Shown here: positions 28,384-37,168 of the stretch, piece by piece
Layout: every line of letters begins with the position of its first letter
Position numbering within the stretch: the first letter of the stretch is position 1
Source: Vibrio syngnathi
Lineage (GTDB): Bacteria; Pseudomonadota; Gammaproteobacteria; Enterobacterales; Vibrionaceae
DNA length: 64,000 nt
Assembly: GCF_002119525.1 (NCBI RefSeq)
Contig: NZ_CP017916.1
Coordinates: 1,178,001 to 1,242,000 of the forward strand
Direction of reading: 5' to 3'
Notes under the pieces: model-generated
What the model saw: only the letters and a program-made list of their open reading frames with translations
Database searches by the model: none
What the model was told of the DNA's origin: nothing
Position numbers and translations under genes: made by a program

Positions 28384-28472
28384 GCAGCAAACTGGCGCAT
28401 GTTCTGTCGATTGTGAGCCAGTTATCGAGAATGAACAAGTACCGCCATCGTCGGTACTAAAGCTAAAAGAAG

Positions 28473-28500
28473 AAAGTCACAGATAATCTGTGACTTTTTT
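28473..28500 (+). terminator. Rho-independent terminator after DUF4250 gene
   Basis: A long perfect stem AAAGTCACAG/CTGTGACTTT (28473-28482 and 28488-28497), loop ATAAT, running into a T-tract. Confidence 0.88.
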
Positions 28501-28560
28501 GTTTCTGGCGCATGCCTATCAGGTTCAACGCTGGCATAAACTAACCCAACAACGCGTCTC

Positions 28561-29472
28561 TTAAACGACCTCAATGCCATCTAGGTGACTCTTACTTTGC
28601 TGTCTTGCCGTGCTAAAGAAAGCTTGCAGGTAGCGTTTGTCTTTTTCTGAGTTTCTTACCGCTGCGAATAACCTTCTTGAAAGCCCTTTGCCTAATGGTT
28701 TGCTGGCAATGAGTCCTTGCCTTGAAAATTCACTGATCGCCCAGTTTGGTAATGCTGCGACACCTAAGCCTGCTGATACCATTTGTACCAACATTAATGT
28801 GTTGTCTGCCTGTTTCCATTTCTTTGGTTCAACGCCTGCGGGTTGCAAAAAGTGTTTCACTACATCGAGACGCTGCTTTTGAACCGGATAAGAGAGCATC
28901 GTAATATCACTAAGATCTTGCGGTTCAATACTCGGCTTTTCGGCTAAAGGAGAGTTGATCGCGGTGATAAGACGCATCTCAAAATCGAAAAGCGGTTCGT
29001 AGTGAACTTCAGAACGGGGCTGTATATCGGAGGTGATCACCAAATCGAGTTCTCCAGCCATCAATGCCGGTAGAGGCTCGAACCCAAACCCTGACGAGAA
29101 ATCTAAGGTCACGCTTGGCCAAGCAACTTGGTATTCCTTCAAAGCGGGCATTAGCCATTGGAAGCATGAGTGACACTCGATCGCCATGTGCAATCGGCCA
29201 TTCACATCTTCTTTTAGGCTTGCGAGTTCGTTTTCAGCTTTGGCGATTTGTGGCTGTATCTCATCAGCCAGTTTTAACAAGATTTCGCCTTCCGATGTAA
29301 ACTTAACCGGCCTTGTTTTACGCAAAAAAAGCTGACCGCCGATACGGGCCTCAAGGTCTTTCAACTGGTGAGAAAGTGCCGACTGCGTCAGATGAAGAGA
29401 AGTTGCGGTCGCCGTCAGCGAGCCGCTGTCTCTCAAGGTGGTCAATGTTCGAAGGTGTTTAAGCTCTATCAT
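28561..29472 (-). CDS. metR: LysR-type methionine regulator MetR
   Basis: A 303-residue LysR-family activator of methionine biosynthesis genes that uses homocysteine as co-effector. The N-terminal helix-turn-helix is MIELKHLRTLTTLRDSGSL followed by ATSLHLTQSALSHQLKDLE. Effector-domain features include ECHSCFQWLMPALKEY and VSAGLGVAALPNW. It lies divergent from metE across a 279-base shared promoter region, exactly as in enterobacteria and V. cholerae, which makes the identity secure. Confidence 0.94.
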   Translation of the reverse strand: MIELKHLRTLTTLRDSGSLTATATSLHLTQSALSHQLKDLEARIGGQLFLRKTRPVKFTSEGEILLKLADEIQPQIAKAENELASLKEDVNGRLHMAIECHSCFQWLMPALKEYQVAWPSVTLDFSSGFGFEPLPALMAGELDLVITSDIQPRSEVHYEPLFDFEMRLITAINSPLAEKPSIEPQDLSDITMLSYPVQKQRLDVVKHFLQPAGVEPKKWKQADNTLMLVQMVSAGLGVAALPNWAISEFSRQGLIASKPLGKGLSRRLFAAVRNSEKDKRYLQAFFSTARQQSKSHLDGIEVV

Positions 29473-29545
29473 GAGTATTCCTCATATTTCCTAAGCCAAT
29501 TCAATATTTCTTAATAATCACCCTACGGTGTTTTTGATCTTTTGT

Positions 29546-29569
29546 AAACGTCTAGATGTCCAGATGGAT
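29546..29569 (+). promoter_or_regulatory. MetJ-like operator (tandem met boxes)
   Basis: Three adjacent 8-mers, AAACGTCT, AGATGTCC and AGATGGAT, match the met-box consensus AGACGTCT at 7, 6 and 5 of 8 positions. Tandem imperfect met boxes are the normal MetJ binding layout, so the metR-metE region is probably repressed by MetJ with S-adenosylmethionine. A further single box (AGACGCCT, 29675-29682) lies nearer metE. Confidence 0.65.
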
Positions 29570-29577
29570 TTAAACTG

Positions 29578-29629
29578 TTCATCTTTGGGCGATTCAAGAT
29601 GAATATTATTAATAAACAAGATGAATATT
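29578..29629 (+). promoter_or_regulatory. Direct repeat cluster, candidate MetR sites
   Basis: The 13-mer CAAGATGAATATT occurs twice, at 29595-29607 and 29617-29629, exactly 22 bp apart (about two helical turns). An inverted copy of its core, TTCATCTT, lies at 29578-29585. MetR half-sites are of the TGAA/TTCA type, so these are candidate MetR binding sites in the metR-metE region. Confidence 0.45.
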
Positions 29630-29751
29630 TGGACGTTGTCCATCGATCGGATTAGGGCGATAGTTTAGCCATCCAGACGCCTTTGTGAAAAAGTAAAATC
29701 ATCAAAGGCAGTCTAACCGGAAATTAGAATTATCGAATAAGGAACAGACTC

Positions 29752-32100
29752 ATGACGACAACAACGCATATTCTTGGTTACCCACGCATCGGCGAAAAAC
29801 GCGAACTTAAGTTCTCACTAGAGAAGTACTGGCGCGGTGAGATTGACCAATCAGAACTTAAGCAGCTCGGCAGCGAGCTAAGAAATCGTAACTGGAATGT
29901 ACAAGCCAACGCGAATCTAAGCTTTGCAACTGCGGGTGACTTCGCATGGTACGACCATGTACTCACAACAACGCTACTTTTAGGTCACGTGCCAAAGCGT
30001 CATGCTGGTGGTTCCGACGGTGAAAAAGCCTTTCCAGATTTAGATACTTTGTTCCGGGTTGGTCGTGGTCAATCTCAAACGCAGCCAACCTGCTGTGGTG
30101 GTCAACATGGTTTGGAAAGTGGCACTAAAGACAGTACAGCGGCGTCTGATATGACTAAGTGGTTCAACACTAACTACCACTATATTGTTCCTGAATTCAG
30201 TAAAGATGATTCGTTCGAGGTGAGTTGGCCACAGCTGTTCGAGGAAGTGAGCGAAGCGATAAAAGCAGGACACAAGGTTAAGCCTGTACTTCTCGGCCCA
30301 CTGTCTTACTTGTACCTAGGCAAAGAAGTGGAAGAGGGCTTTGACCGCTTAACTCTGTTGCCTCGCCTTCTTACTGCCTACCAAGCGATTTTGGCTAAAC
30401 TATCCAAGTTGGGTGTTGAGTGGGTGCAAATCGACGAACCTATCCTTTCTCTGGAACTTGAGAAAACATGGGCCGATGCATTCAAACTGGCGTATCAAGT
30501 GATTCAAGGCGATGTGAAACTATTGCTTACCACTTACTTTGATTCGGTAACAGACACGTTAGATAAAATCGTAGAACTGCCTGTCAACGGTTTACACATC
30601 GACTTGGCTGCAGCACCGCAGCAACTCAATGAAGTGGTAAACAAGCTACCACAAGACTGGGTGCTTTCGGCAGGTGCAATCAATGGACGCAATGTGTGGC
30701 GAGCGGATTTAGCCGCTCAGTTACAGCGCCTACAACCTGTAAAAGACAAGCTAGGAGATAAGCTTTGGATCGCAAGTTCGTGTTCATTGCTGCATAGCCC
30801 TGTTGATTTGGAGTTAGAAGAAACGCTCAGCGAAGAAGTGAAAAGTTGGTTTGCCTTTGCAAAACAGAAAGTGACCGAGGTGAGCTTGTTGGGGGCCGCG
30901 TTAGACGGCGATCAAAATGCCATTTTAGCGTGTGAGACTTACAGCCAACCTATTGTTGCTCGTAAGAGCGCGACTCATGTAAACAAGCCGCAAGTTCAGG
31001 CTCGACTCAATACCATTACCAAAGCACTGGCAGAGCGAAGTGCTCCATACGCCGAGCGCGCAGCGCATCAGTCTGAAGTTCTCGGCTTACCGCTGTTACC
31101 AACCACAACCATTGGTTCGTTCCCACAGACAGGAGAGATTCGTCTTCAGCGTAGTGCTTACCGAACTGGCAAACTGAATGAAGCGGAATACACAACCGCA
31201 TTGAAAGGTCATATTGCTGATGCTGTTAAGCGCCAAGAAGCCTTAGATTTGGATGTGCTTGTGCATGGCGAGGCGGAACGCAATGACATGGTGGAGTACT
31301 TTGCAGAAAACCTAGCAGGCTTCCAAACCACTAAGTTTGGTTGGGTACAAAGTTATGGCTCTCGTTGCGTGAAACCGGCGATTGTGGTTGCGGATATCGA
31401 GCGTGAAAAACCAATGACGGTCGAGTGGTCGACTTATGCGCAATCCCTGACCTCGAAACAGATGAAAGGGATGCTGACAGGACCCGTCACTATTTTATGT
31501 TGGACATTCCCACGTGAAGATATCTCACGTAAGGAGATCACCAATCAATTGGCGTTTGCTCTGCGTGATGAGGTATCTGATTTACAAGACGCTGGCATCA
31601 ACATTATCCAAATCGATGAGCCGGCTATTCGCGAAGGTTTACCTCTGAAAAAACGTGACCATGCAGAATACTTAGAATGGGCAGTGGATGCCTTTAAGAT
31701 CTCAGCGGCGAGTGCTAAACCAGAAACTCAGATTCATACCCATATGTGTTACAGCGAGTTCAACGAGATCATTGATTCAGTGGCCGCGCTAGATGCCGAT
31801 GTGATTACCATTGAGACTTCTCGCTCGAACATGGAATTGCTGAAAGCGTTTGAAGAGTTTAACTATCCGAATGCGATTGGACCTGGCGTTTACGATATTC
31901 ACTCGCCAAACATTCCGTCAGAAGAGTGGATTGTTGATTTACTTAAGAAAGCGGCAGAGAAAATTCCGGCAGAACGTTTGTGGGCAAACCCTGATTGTGG
32001 GTTGAAGACACGTAACTGGGCTGAGACAGAAGCGGCACTCACTAATTTAGTTTCGGCGACGAAGACACTGCGTAAAGAGTGGGAATCAGCTGAGGCATAA
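29752..32100 (+). CDS. metE: Cobalamin-independent methionine synthase
   Basis: A 782-residue cytoplasmic enzyme that transfers the methyl group of 5-methyltetrahydropteroyl-triglutamate to homocysteine to form methionine. The N-terminal half starts with [16 protein letters not shown]. The C-terminal catalytic half has [14 protein letters not shown], the HMCYSEF zinc ligands (His and Cys), an ITIETSRS block with the Glu ligand, and the final Cys ligand in [11 protein letters not shown]. It is about 30 residues longer than E. coli MetE (753), mainly through an insertion with a double cysteine (TCCGGQHG) near residue 118. The ATG follows AAGGAAC. Divergent MetR and upstream met boxes predict control by MetR and MetJ. 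Confidence 0.97.
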   Translation: MTTTTHILGYPRIGEKRELKFSLEKYWRGEIDQSELKQLGSELRNRNWNVQANANLSFATAGDFAWYDHVLTTTLLLGHVPKRHAGGSDGEKAFPDLDTLFRVGRGQSQTQPTCCGGQHGLESGTKDSTAASDMTKWFNTNYHYIVPEFSKDDSFEVSWPQLFEEVSEAIKAGHKVKPVLLGPLSYLYLGKEVEEGFDRLTLLPRLLTAYQAILAKLSKLGVEWVQIDEPILSLELEKTWADAFKLAYQVIQGDVKLLLTTYFDSVTDTLDKIVELPVNGLHIDLAAAPQQLNEVVNKLPQDWVLSAGAINGRNVWRADLAAQLQRLQPVKDKLGDKLWIASSCSLLHSPVDLELEETLSEEVKSWFAFAKQKVTEVSLLGAALDGDQNAILACETYSQPIVARKSATHVNKPQVQARLNTITKALAERSAPYAERAAHQSEVLGLPLLPTTTIGSFPQTGEIRLQRSAYRTGKLNEAEYTTALKGHIADAVKRQEALDLDVLVHGEAERNDMVEYFAENLAGFQTTKFGWVQSYGSRCVKPAIVVADIEREKPMTVEWSTYAQSLTSKQMKGMLTGPVTILCWTFPREDISRKEITNQLAFALRDEVSDLQDAGINIIQIDEPAIREGLPLKKRDHAEYLEWAVDAFKISAASAKPETQIHTHMCYSEFNEIIDSVAALDADVITIETSRSNMELLKAFEEFNYPNAIGPGVYDIHSPNIPSEEWIVDLLKKAAEKIPAERLWANPDCGLKTRNWAETEAALTNLVSATKTLRKEWESAEA

Positions 32101-32150
32101 TTCAGTCTAAGATTTGATTGACCCGCTAATCCGTGATGAACCACAAAAAA

Positions 32151-32176
32151 GACCTCGCATTTGCGAGGCCTTCTGG
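32151..32176. terminator. Bidirectional terminator between metE and aspS
   Basis: Stem CCTCGCA/TGCGAGG (32153-32159 and 32162-32168) with flanking A-rich (32144-32150) and T-containing sequence, between convergent metE and aspS. Confidence 0.7.
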
Positions 32177-32194
32177 TTTTATACTTGTTCGAAT

Positions 32195-32590
32195 CTAGCT
32201 GCTCTGACACGTCTCTTTACTGATCAGCTTTTCAACCATCAGTTGTCCGCGCGTATTGCGAATCTTGATGTTGTAAGCTAAGCCCATGTCGAGGTTAGCT
32301 CTTACTTCAGAGTTGGTGCAGTAGCTATTCACACTCATATCTACAACTTGGTTTAAAGGCTTAGCACCTTTTGCATCTTGGTTGTAGATCATCATGATTT
32401 CGACGACAGTATTTTTGGCAAGCACACGCATGATAGACAGAGGACCATACTCAATAGGCAAGCCTGCTGAAAGTACGCCGGCACGATGGTGAGCCATCAT
32501 CTCTAACTGTCGTTGTTTGTCTTGTTCACTTGATGAGCTACAGCCTGCGAGTAGGGCAATAGCCAGTGACCCAATAATCCATTTTTTCAC
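32195..32590 (-). CDS. aspS: Type II secretion pilotin lipoprotein AspS
   Basis: A 131-residue outer-membrane lipoprotein matching AspS, the Vibrio pilotin that targets the secretin GspD to the outer membrane. With a GTG start at 32590 the signal peptide ends in the lipobox LLAGC (acylated Cys at residue 17). The mature protein keeps the family blocks AGLPIEYGPLSIMR, MMIYNQDAKGAKPLNQ and IKIRNTRGQLMVEKL, and two later cysteines that probably form a disulfide. The GTG is chosen because AAGAAAG lies about 9 bases before it and only one base separates it from the yciI stop; a longer TTG-started frame would overlap yciI. Position next to metE matches V. cholerae (VC1703 beside VC1704). Confidence 0.85.
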   Translation of the reverse strand: MKKWIIGSLAIALLAGCSSSSEQDKQRQLEMMAHHRAGVLSAGLPIEYGPLSIMRVLAKNTVVEIMMIYNQDAKGAKPLNQVVDMSVNSYCTNSEVRANLDMGLAYNIKIRNTRGQLMVEKLISKETCQSS

Positions 32591-32591
32591 G

Positions 32592-32888
32592 TTAAAATAC
32601 TTTCTTGAATGGTTTAACAATCACATTCTGGTAGACACCCGCAGCGATGTACGGGTCTGCATCAGCCCATGCTTGTGCGTCTTCCAAAGAGTTGAATTCA
32701 GCAATTACAGTAGAACCTGTGAACCCTGCTTCACCAGGGTTATCTGAATCAATGGCTGGCATTGGACCTGCTGTTAACAGTCGACCTTCATCGTGAAGTG
32801 TTTGTAGGCGTTCTAGATGTTGTGGGCGAACACTTAGGCGTTTTTCTAATGAGTTTTCGACGTCTTGAGAAAAAATCACGTACCACAT
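32592..32888 (-). CDS. yciI: YciI family protein
   Basis: A 98-residue protein of the YciI family (dimeric ferredoxin-like alpha/beta fold). Recognisable features are [17 protein letters not shown], the conserved [20 protein letters not shown] with the typical His, AGPMPA, and [18 protein letters not shown] with the conserved DPY motif. The family has a suggested but unproven enzymatic role. It sits one base upstream of aspS, so the two are probably co-transcribed. The yciA and yciB genes precede it on the same strand. Confidence 0.92.
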   Translation of the reverse strand: MWYVIFSQDVENSLEKRLSVRPQHLERLQTLHDEGRLLTAGPMPAIDSDNPGEAGFTGSTVIAEFNSLEDAQAWADADPYIAAGVYQNVIVKPFKKVF

Positions 32889-33082
32889 GTTGAGATATCC
32901 TTATTTTACTTCACTAAATTGAGGGCGTTTTAATTCGCTATCTTGCTAATTTACGCGAACTAATCGGTATTGGAAGAGCCAATGATAAGAAATTGTGAAT
33001 TGGTGCGAGAGGATTGTATGGTCTCTAGCAATTTCATTTATATAAACTAAAGACCATCGATACCACACGCTTAATAAAGGTG

Positions 33083-33481
33083 CTATTTGTTGATTTGGCG
33101 AGGCTTACCACTTTCATCAACGGCAACGTAGTTGAATGTCGCGCCACAAACTTTGTAACGATCTCCGATACCATGATCAAGTACAGGCTTAACCCATACT
33201 TCTAGATCGATATTCATCGAGCTACGACCAATCTTAGTACAGTCACCATAAACACACACCACATCGCCCACTGAAACAGGCTGTTTGAACTCAATACTCG
33301 ATACTGAAACAGTGACTATCTTGCCGTTAGAGATCTCTTTCGCCAGTATGCCGCCAGCAAGGTCAAGCTGAGACATTATCCAACCACCGAATATTTGCCC
33401 TGCCGCATTGGTATCAGAAGGCATCGCTAAAGTGCGAAGAAGTAAAGAACCAATCGGGTTCAAAGTTGATTGAATAGTCAT
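33083..33481 (-). CDS. yciA: Acyl-CoA thioesterase YciA
   Basis: A 132-residue single hot-dog-domain thioesterase that hydrolyses a broad range of acyl-CoA esters in the cytoplasm. The family signature is LRTLAMPSDTNAAGQIFGGW followed by MSQLDLAGG, containing the catalytic Asp and the hot-dog helix. Later blocks VSIGDVV-like (PVSVGDVVCVYGDC) and FNYVAVDESGKPR match YciA. Length equals the E. coli protein (132). It belongs to a same-strand yciB-yciA-yciI-aspS series with gaps of about 190 bases. Confidence 0.94.
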   Translation of the reverse strand: MTIQSTLNPIGSLLLRTLAMPSDTNAAGQIFGGWIMSQLDLAGGILAKEISNGKIVTVSVSSIEFKQPVSVGDVVCVYGDCTKIGRSSMNIDLEVWVKPVLDHGIGDRYKVCGATFNYVAVDESGKPRQINK

Positions 33482-33582
33482 TGTCGTACTCTTAATGGTA
33501 TTGATTGTTTTATATAAAAATAGATGTGTTTACGAGACTCGCGGTGGTCGAATTTTTAATGTCGCCACCGAACACAAATAAT

Positions 33583-33617
33583 CAGTGGCCAATGATCTCG
33601 AGTATCATTGGCCACTG
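33583..33617 (-). terminator. Strong hairpin terminator after yciB
   Basis: A perfect 14-bp stem CAGTGGCCAATGAT/ATCATTGGCCACTG (33583-33596 and 33604-33617) with a 7-base loop, 60 bases downstream of the yciB stop. On the minus strand it is followed by a moderately T-rich stretch. Confidence 0.7.
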
Positions 33618-33676
33618 TTAAATCGCATATTGATAATAATTATATCAAAAAGGGGATGAGGACTCATGCCCAAGGG

Positions 33677-34297
33677 TTATTTCTCGTCGGTATTTTTACC
33701 TGAGAGCTCTTGTTGCTTATCGTTTTCTGGAATTTGGTCTTTTTGCTGACGCGGTTCTTTTGACTCAAGCTGCTCTTTTGGTAAATGTTTATAGATATAA
33801 ACGCCCGTTAGCAAGGTAAATGCAAAAGTAGCGATGAGAAGGCCAAACACTTTGAAGTTGACCCACACATCCAATGGCAGGTTGAAAGCAACGTAAACAT
33901 TGAGGATCGCACACAATGTGAAGAACAGAGTCCAAGCCCAGTTGATCTTGCCCCATACCGCTTCAGGAAGTGAGATCTCTTTACCTAACATACCTTTAAT
34001 TGCTGACTTGCCCATGATGTGACTGACCGTCAGACCAATCGCAAACAGGGCATAAACGATGGTGACTTTCCATTTTATGAAGTTGTCATCGTGCAAGAAT
34101 ATGGTCATGCCACCAAATACGGCAACCATTAGAAAGGTGATGATCTGCATTTTTTCTACTTTCTTGTAGATAACGTACGTCAGAACGATTTGAACAGCAG
34201 AAGCAACAATCAAAGCACCGGTCGCGGTATAGATGTCGTACATCTTATAAAGCGCAAAGAAAATAATGAGAGGAATGAAATCAAGGATTTGCTTCAT
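33677..34297 (-). CDS. yciB: Inner membrane septation protein YciB (IspZ/septation protein A)
   Basis: A 206-residue inner-membrane protein with about five helices, matching YciB, which is involved in envelope synthesis and intracellular septation. The N-terminus [22 protein letters not shown] is diagnostic, as are [20 protein letters not shown] and the loop [17 protein letters not shown] charged tail of about 30 residues (rich in Lys, Glu and Gln) extends beyond the usual end near residue 175. It precedes yciA on the same strand. Confidence 0.94.
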   Translation of the reverse strand: MKQILDFIPLIIFFALYKMYDIYTATGALIVASAVQIVLTYVIYKKVEKMQIITFLMVAVFGGMTIFLHDDNFIKWKVTIVYALFAIGLTVSHIMGKSAIKGMLGKEISLPEAVWGKINWAWTLFFTLCAILNVYVAFNLPLDVWVNFKVFGLLIATFAFTLLTGVYIYKHLPKEQLESKEPRQQKDQIPENDKQQELSGKNTDEK

Positions 34298-34430
34298 GAG
34301 ACACTGACTATCCAGTTAGTTGAGTTGCAGACAGTCTAACCAAAACTGTCTCGATGCTAAATAGCCCGAGACAATTGGGTGCCAATTAATTACATCTAAC
34401 CGCTTATCGTGTTTGGCGAGCTCTAACAGG

Positions 34431-34679
34431 TTAACGCATTGACGAGGTTTGGTAGCGAGGTATTAGCTTCTTGATATCTTCAAGGTAACCTTCGCTCTTT
34501 AAGCTGTCTAAGGTGTTTTCGAGCTCTTGCTCACTCATGGCAAAACACGTCGATTTGCCTGTCGTTAGGTCGAGATACTCGTGATATTCACGTTCTGTGA
34601 AGTGGCCAATTCTGTCCATTAATAGAGTTTTAATTCCATGGTGAATCAAGCCGTAATACGTATGTCTTTGTAAGGTCAT
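34431..34679 (-). CDS. Small conserved protein, possible gp16/DUF1018-like fold
   Basis: An 82-residue protein. A strong Shine-Dalgarno sequence (GGAGGA, 6 bases upstream of the ATG) supports it as a real gene. No family is certain, but the core TTGKSTCFAMSEQELENTLD followed by SLKSEGYL recalls the GK-S...M...EL...L..L...G pattern of phage Mu gp16-like (DUF1018) regulators. That similarity is my inference from motif spacing only. It stands alone between yciB and a LysR gene. Confidence 0.7.
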   Translation of the reverse strand: MTLQRHTYYGLIHHGIKTLLMDRIGHFTEREYHEYLDLTTGKSTCFAMSEQELENTLDSLKSEGYLEDIKKLIPRYQTSSMR

Positions 34680-34887
34680 AGCCTATCCTCCGTGACAAGC
34701 TGCAGCGAAAATGATGCAACCTGCTGTATATTGGTTGGGTTATCTATGACAAAGCAATTCGAATGCCATTTTATCCAATTGAACAGAACAAGTTTCCTAC
34801 AAAATAGAATTGAATTTCTTTTCAAACAGTTAAAGGAAGGTGCGTTCTGTTCTATGACAGCCAATACGTCACAGAGATAAAATAGTT

Positions 34888-34919
34888 TCATTTTGAGAAT
34901 GTTGAAATTCTCAAAATGA
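34888..34919. repeat. 13-bp perfect inverted repeat
   Basis: Arms TCATTTTGAGAAT (34888-34900) and ATTCTCAAAATGA (34907-34919) with a 6-base loop lie 47 bases below the stop of the LysR gene on the minus strand. It would form a strong AT-rich stem. No T-run follows, so it may be a weak terminator or mRNA 3' end. Confidence 0.7.
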
Positions 34920-34965
34920 CGCTCGACTATCGCTTGTAGTACGTGCCTACCAATGATGAATGCCG

Positions 34966-35853
34966 TTAATCAACAAGCCAATCTACCAGAGTAGATAATG
35001 ATGCATTTTGACGATTCTTGGGTTGCAGCAAGAAGTAACCATTTCCTGAGAAGACGCTGCCTTCACTCACTTTCACCAACCTACCTAAATCGATATCTTG
35101 CTTCGCTAGCGTGATATCGCCTATGGCTATCCCAAACCCTTGAATGGCAGCATTCATGGCTTGATCGAGCGTGGCAAACTGTTGGTTATTCTTGCTTGAA
35201 AGGTCGTGGCTGCCGATGTGTTCTAACCAAAGTCGCCAATCACTCTGCTCATTATTGGCGTGTAGCCAAGTGTATTGGGCAAGCTTGTGTGGCTTGATGA
35301 TGGTCGACGCGTCACTTACAAGGTGGCTTTGCGTAATGCTTTGCGCTTGGCAAACGGGCGCCAGTTGCTCGTTGAACAAGAGTTGGCTGATAATCGATTG
35401 TTGGTTTGGCTTCTTACCATAGGTAATAACGGCATCAAAAGGGTCAAAGCTTGGCTCGAAAACGTGTTTTATTGTTGAGGTCAACTCTACATCGATTTCT
35501 GGAAAAGCTTGTTGAAATGACATTAGCTTGGGCAATAGCCAAGAGGTGATACAACTTGGTGCGTTGAGTTTGATCTTCGATGGAGAGCTGGCAACCTGAT
35601 TAAGCGCTGATTGCAGCTGCTGAATGGTATTTTGAATCAGCGGAACTAACTCTTCTCCCTTAGGAGTTAATGACAGCCCGCGAGCATGTCGGTAGAAAAG
35701 GTCACATCCAAGGCTTTCTTCAAACGACAATACCTGACGGCTTACTGCACCTTGCGTAACATTGAGCTCATGTGCAGCGCGTGTAAAGTTGAGATGCTTA
35801 GCTGTAGACAAGAATGCGAGCAATGTTTTTGTGGAAGGGAGAGTTTTATTCAT
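34966..35853 (-). CDS. LysR family transcriptional regulator (GcvA-like)
   Basis: A 295-residue LysR-type regulator. The winged helix-turn-helix lies at about 10-68 (STAKHLNFTRAAHELNVTQG then AVSRQVLSFEESLG). The effector domain has INAPSCITSWLLPKL-like and FGIAIGDITLAKQDI blocks, resembling the GcvA subgroup. It is divergent from the HisC-like aminotransferase and amino-acid-binding protein genes across a 180-base region, so it very likely regulates them. The ligand is unknown, perhaps an amino acid. Confidence 0.9.
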   Translation of the reverse strand: MNKTLPSTKTLLAFLSTAKHLNFTRAAHELNVTQGAVSRQVLSFEESLGCDLFYRHARGLSLTPKGEELVPLIQNTIQQLQSALNQVASSPSKIKLNAPSCITSWLLPKLMSFQQAFPEIDVELTSTIKHVFEPSFDPFDAVITYGKKPNQQSIISQLLFNEQLAPVCQAQSITQSHLVSDASTIIKPHKLAQYTWLHANNEQSDWRLWLEHIGSHDLSSKNNQQFATLDQAMNAAIQGFGIAIGDITLAKQDIDLGRLVKVSEGSVFSGNGYFLLQPKNRQNASLSTLVDWLVD

Positions 35854-36033
35854 ACATCACCTATGACTTTTTATCATGGCTATTATGTGATTATTTCGAT
35901 TCATTTATCAATAGTGTTCTGTTTGAATGTAAATACTTAATCATCATTTGTGATTCAATATGTGTATAAATTGCATTTTTTGAATATAAAGGCAGTGGTG
36001 AAGACATTGTGATTTTGTGGAAGGGATAGCTTC

Positions 36034-37167
36034 TTGACATCTTTTATTGATAGCTTAGTACCTCAGGCTGTAAAAAAATTAATACCTTATCAATCGGCAA
36101 GAAGAATTGGTGGTGATGGACGTGTCTGGCTAAACGCCAATGAATTGGAAAGCTCGTTGTTTCAAGGAGAGGCGAGTCACAATCGATACCCAGACTTCTT
36201 ACCACAAGATATTGCTAAGGCTTACCAAGGTTACTGTGGCACTGATGCAGCGACGGTTGCTGTTCGTGGCGCAGATGAAGCGATTGATTTGCTGATCAGA
36301 ACATTCTGTAAGCCGGCGAGCGACAACATACTTATCTGTTCTCCAACGTATGCTATGTATGAGTTTTGCGCCGATGCATTGGCGATAAATACCTTGGACT
36401 CCCCATTGCAGGAAGACTTCAGCCTGAACGTCGCTGATATTGTGAATAAGGCGGAACTGGTCAATCTTGTCTTTCTTTGTTCACCAAACAACCCGACGGG
36501 CAATGTAATTCCAAAAGCCGACCTCATTGAGGTACTGGAAGGAACGGTGGGTAAATCGTTAGTCGTGGTTGATGAAGCGTATATTGAATTTGAACCTCAG
36601 ACATCGGCTGTGAGCCTTATTGAGCGTTATCCGCATCTAGTCGTGATTCGCACTTTATCAAAGGCGTTTGGATTGGCTGCGGTTCGTTGTGGCTTTATCT
36701 TAGCGAGTCAAAATGTGATGCAGTATGTCGCGAAACTGGTTCCCCCTTATCCGATGCCAGATTGCTCATCTCAAATAGTGCTAGACGCATTGTCTGATGA
36801 ACGAGTCTCGGTGATGGAAGATACGGCGTTAAAGTTGGTCGAATTACGTAATTGGTTTGCCTGTGAGTTAACTCAGTTTGATTTTATCGAGTCAGTTTAC
36901 CCTTCATCGACGAACTTCATTTTGCTGCGTCAAAAACCTGGGCATCATATATTCAGCGTATTGGCGAAGGATGGCATTGTGACAAGAAACCAAAACCACG
37001 AACCTGCTTTGCGTAACTGTGTACGAATCAGTATTGGTAGCCAAGAGAGCATGCTAGAAGTGATAACGTCACTAACACGCTACCAAACCGAATTAGAAAA
37101 GAATCAACAAGGCAAACAATCTCAGCATAAAGAAACTCAATCTCAACTCGATAAAGATCATATCTAG
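36034..37167 (+). CDS. HisC-like aminotransferase (histidinol-phosphate aminotransferase family)
   Basis: A 377-residue class I/II PLP aminotransferase related to histidinol-phosphate aminotransferase. It shows LNANELESS near the start, TYAMYEF, the FLCSPNNPTGNVIP block, the VVDEAYIEF pocket, and the PLP lysine in RTLSKAFGLAAVRCGF. A terminal hydrophilic Gln/Lys-rich tail of about 25 residues is extra. The start is a TTG with GGAAGGG about 9 bases upstream. Its location away from other his genes, next to an amino-acid-binding protein and a divergent LysR gene, argues for a catabolic or salvage transaminase rather than the biosynthetic HisC. Confidence 0.85.
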   Translation: MTSFIDSLVPQAVKKLIPYQSARRIGGDGRVWLNANELESSLFQGEASHNRYPDFLPQDIAKAYQGYCGTDAATVAVRGADEAIDLLIRTFCKPASDNILICSPTYAMYEFCADALAINTLDSPLQEDFSLNVADIVNKAELVNLVFLCSPNNPTGNVIPKADLIEVLEGTVGKSLVVVDEAYIEFEPQTSAVSLIERYPHLVVIRTLSKAFGLAAVRCGFILASQNVMQYVAKLVPPYPMPDCSSQIVLDALSDERVSVMEDTALKLVELRNWFACELTQFDFIESVYPSSTNFILLRQKPGHHIFSVLAKDGIVTRNQNHEPALRNCVRISIGSQESMLEVITSLTRYQTELEKNQQGKQSQHKETQSQLDKDHI

Positions 37168-37168
37168 G

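Noticed and set aside
33631..33655. Fur-like AT-rich stretch between yciB and yciA
   Set aside because: The second half does not match the consensus and the neighbouring genes are not iron-related.
34676..34891. 71-codon minus-strand frame overlapping a plus-strand 62-codon frame
   Set aside because: Neither has a family match and they cover each other in an intergenic gap; the 82-residue gene below already has its own strong ribosome site.
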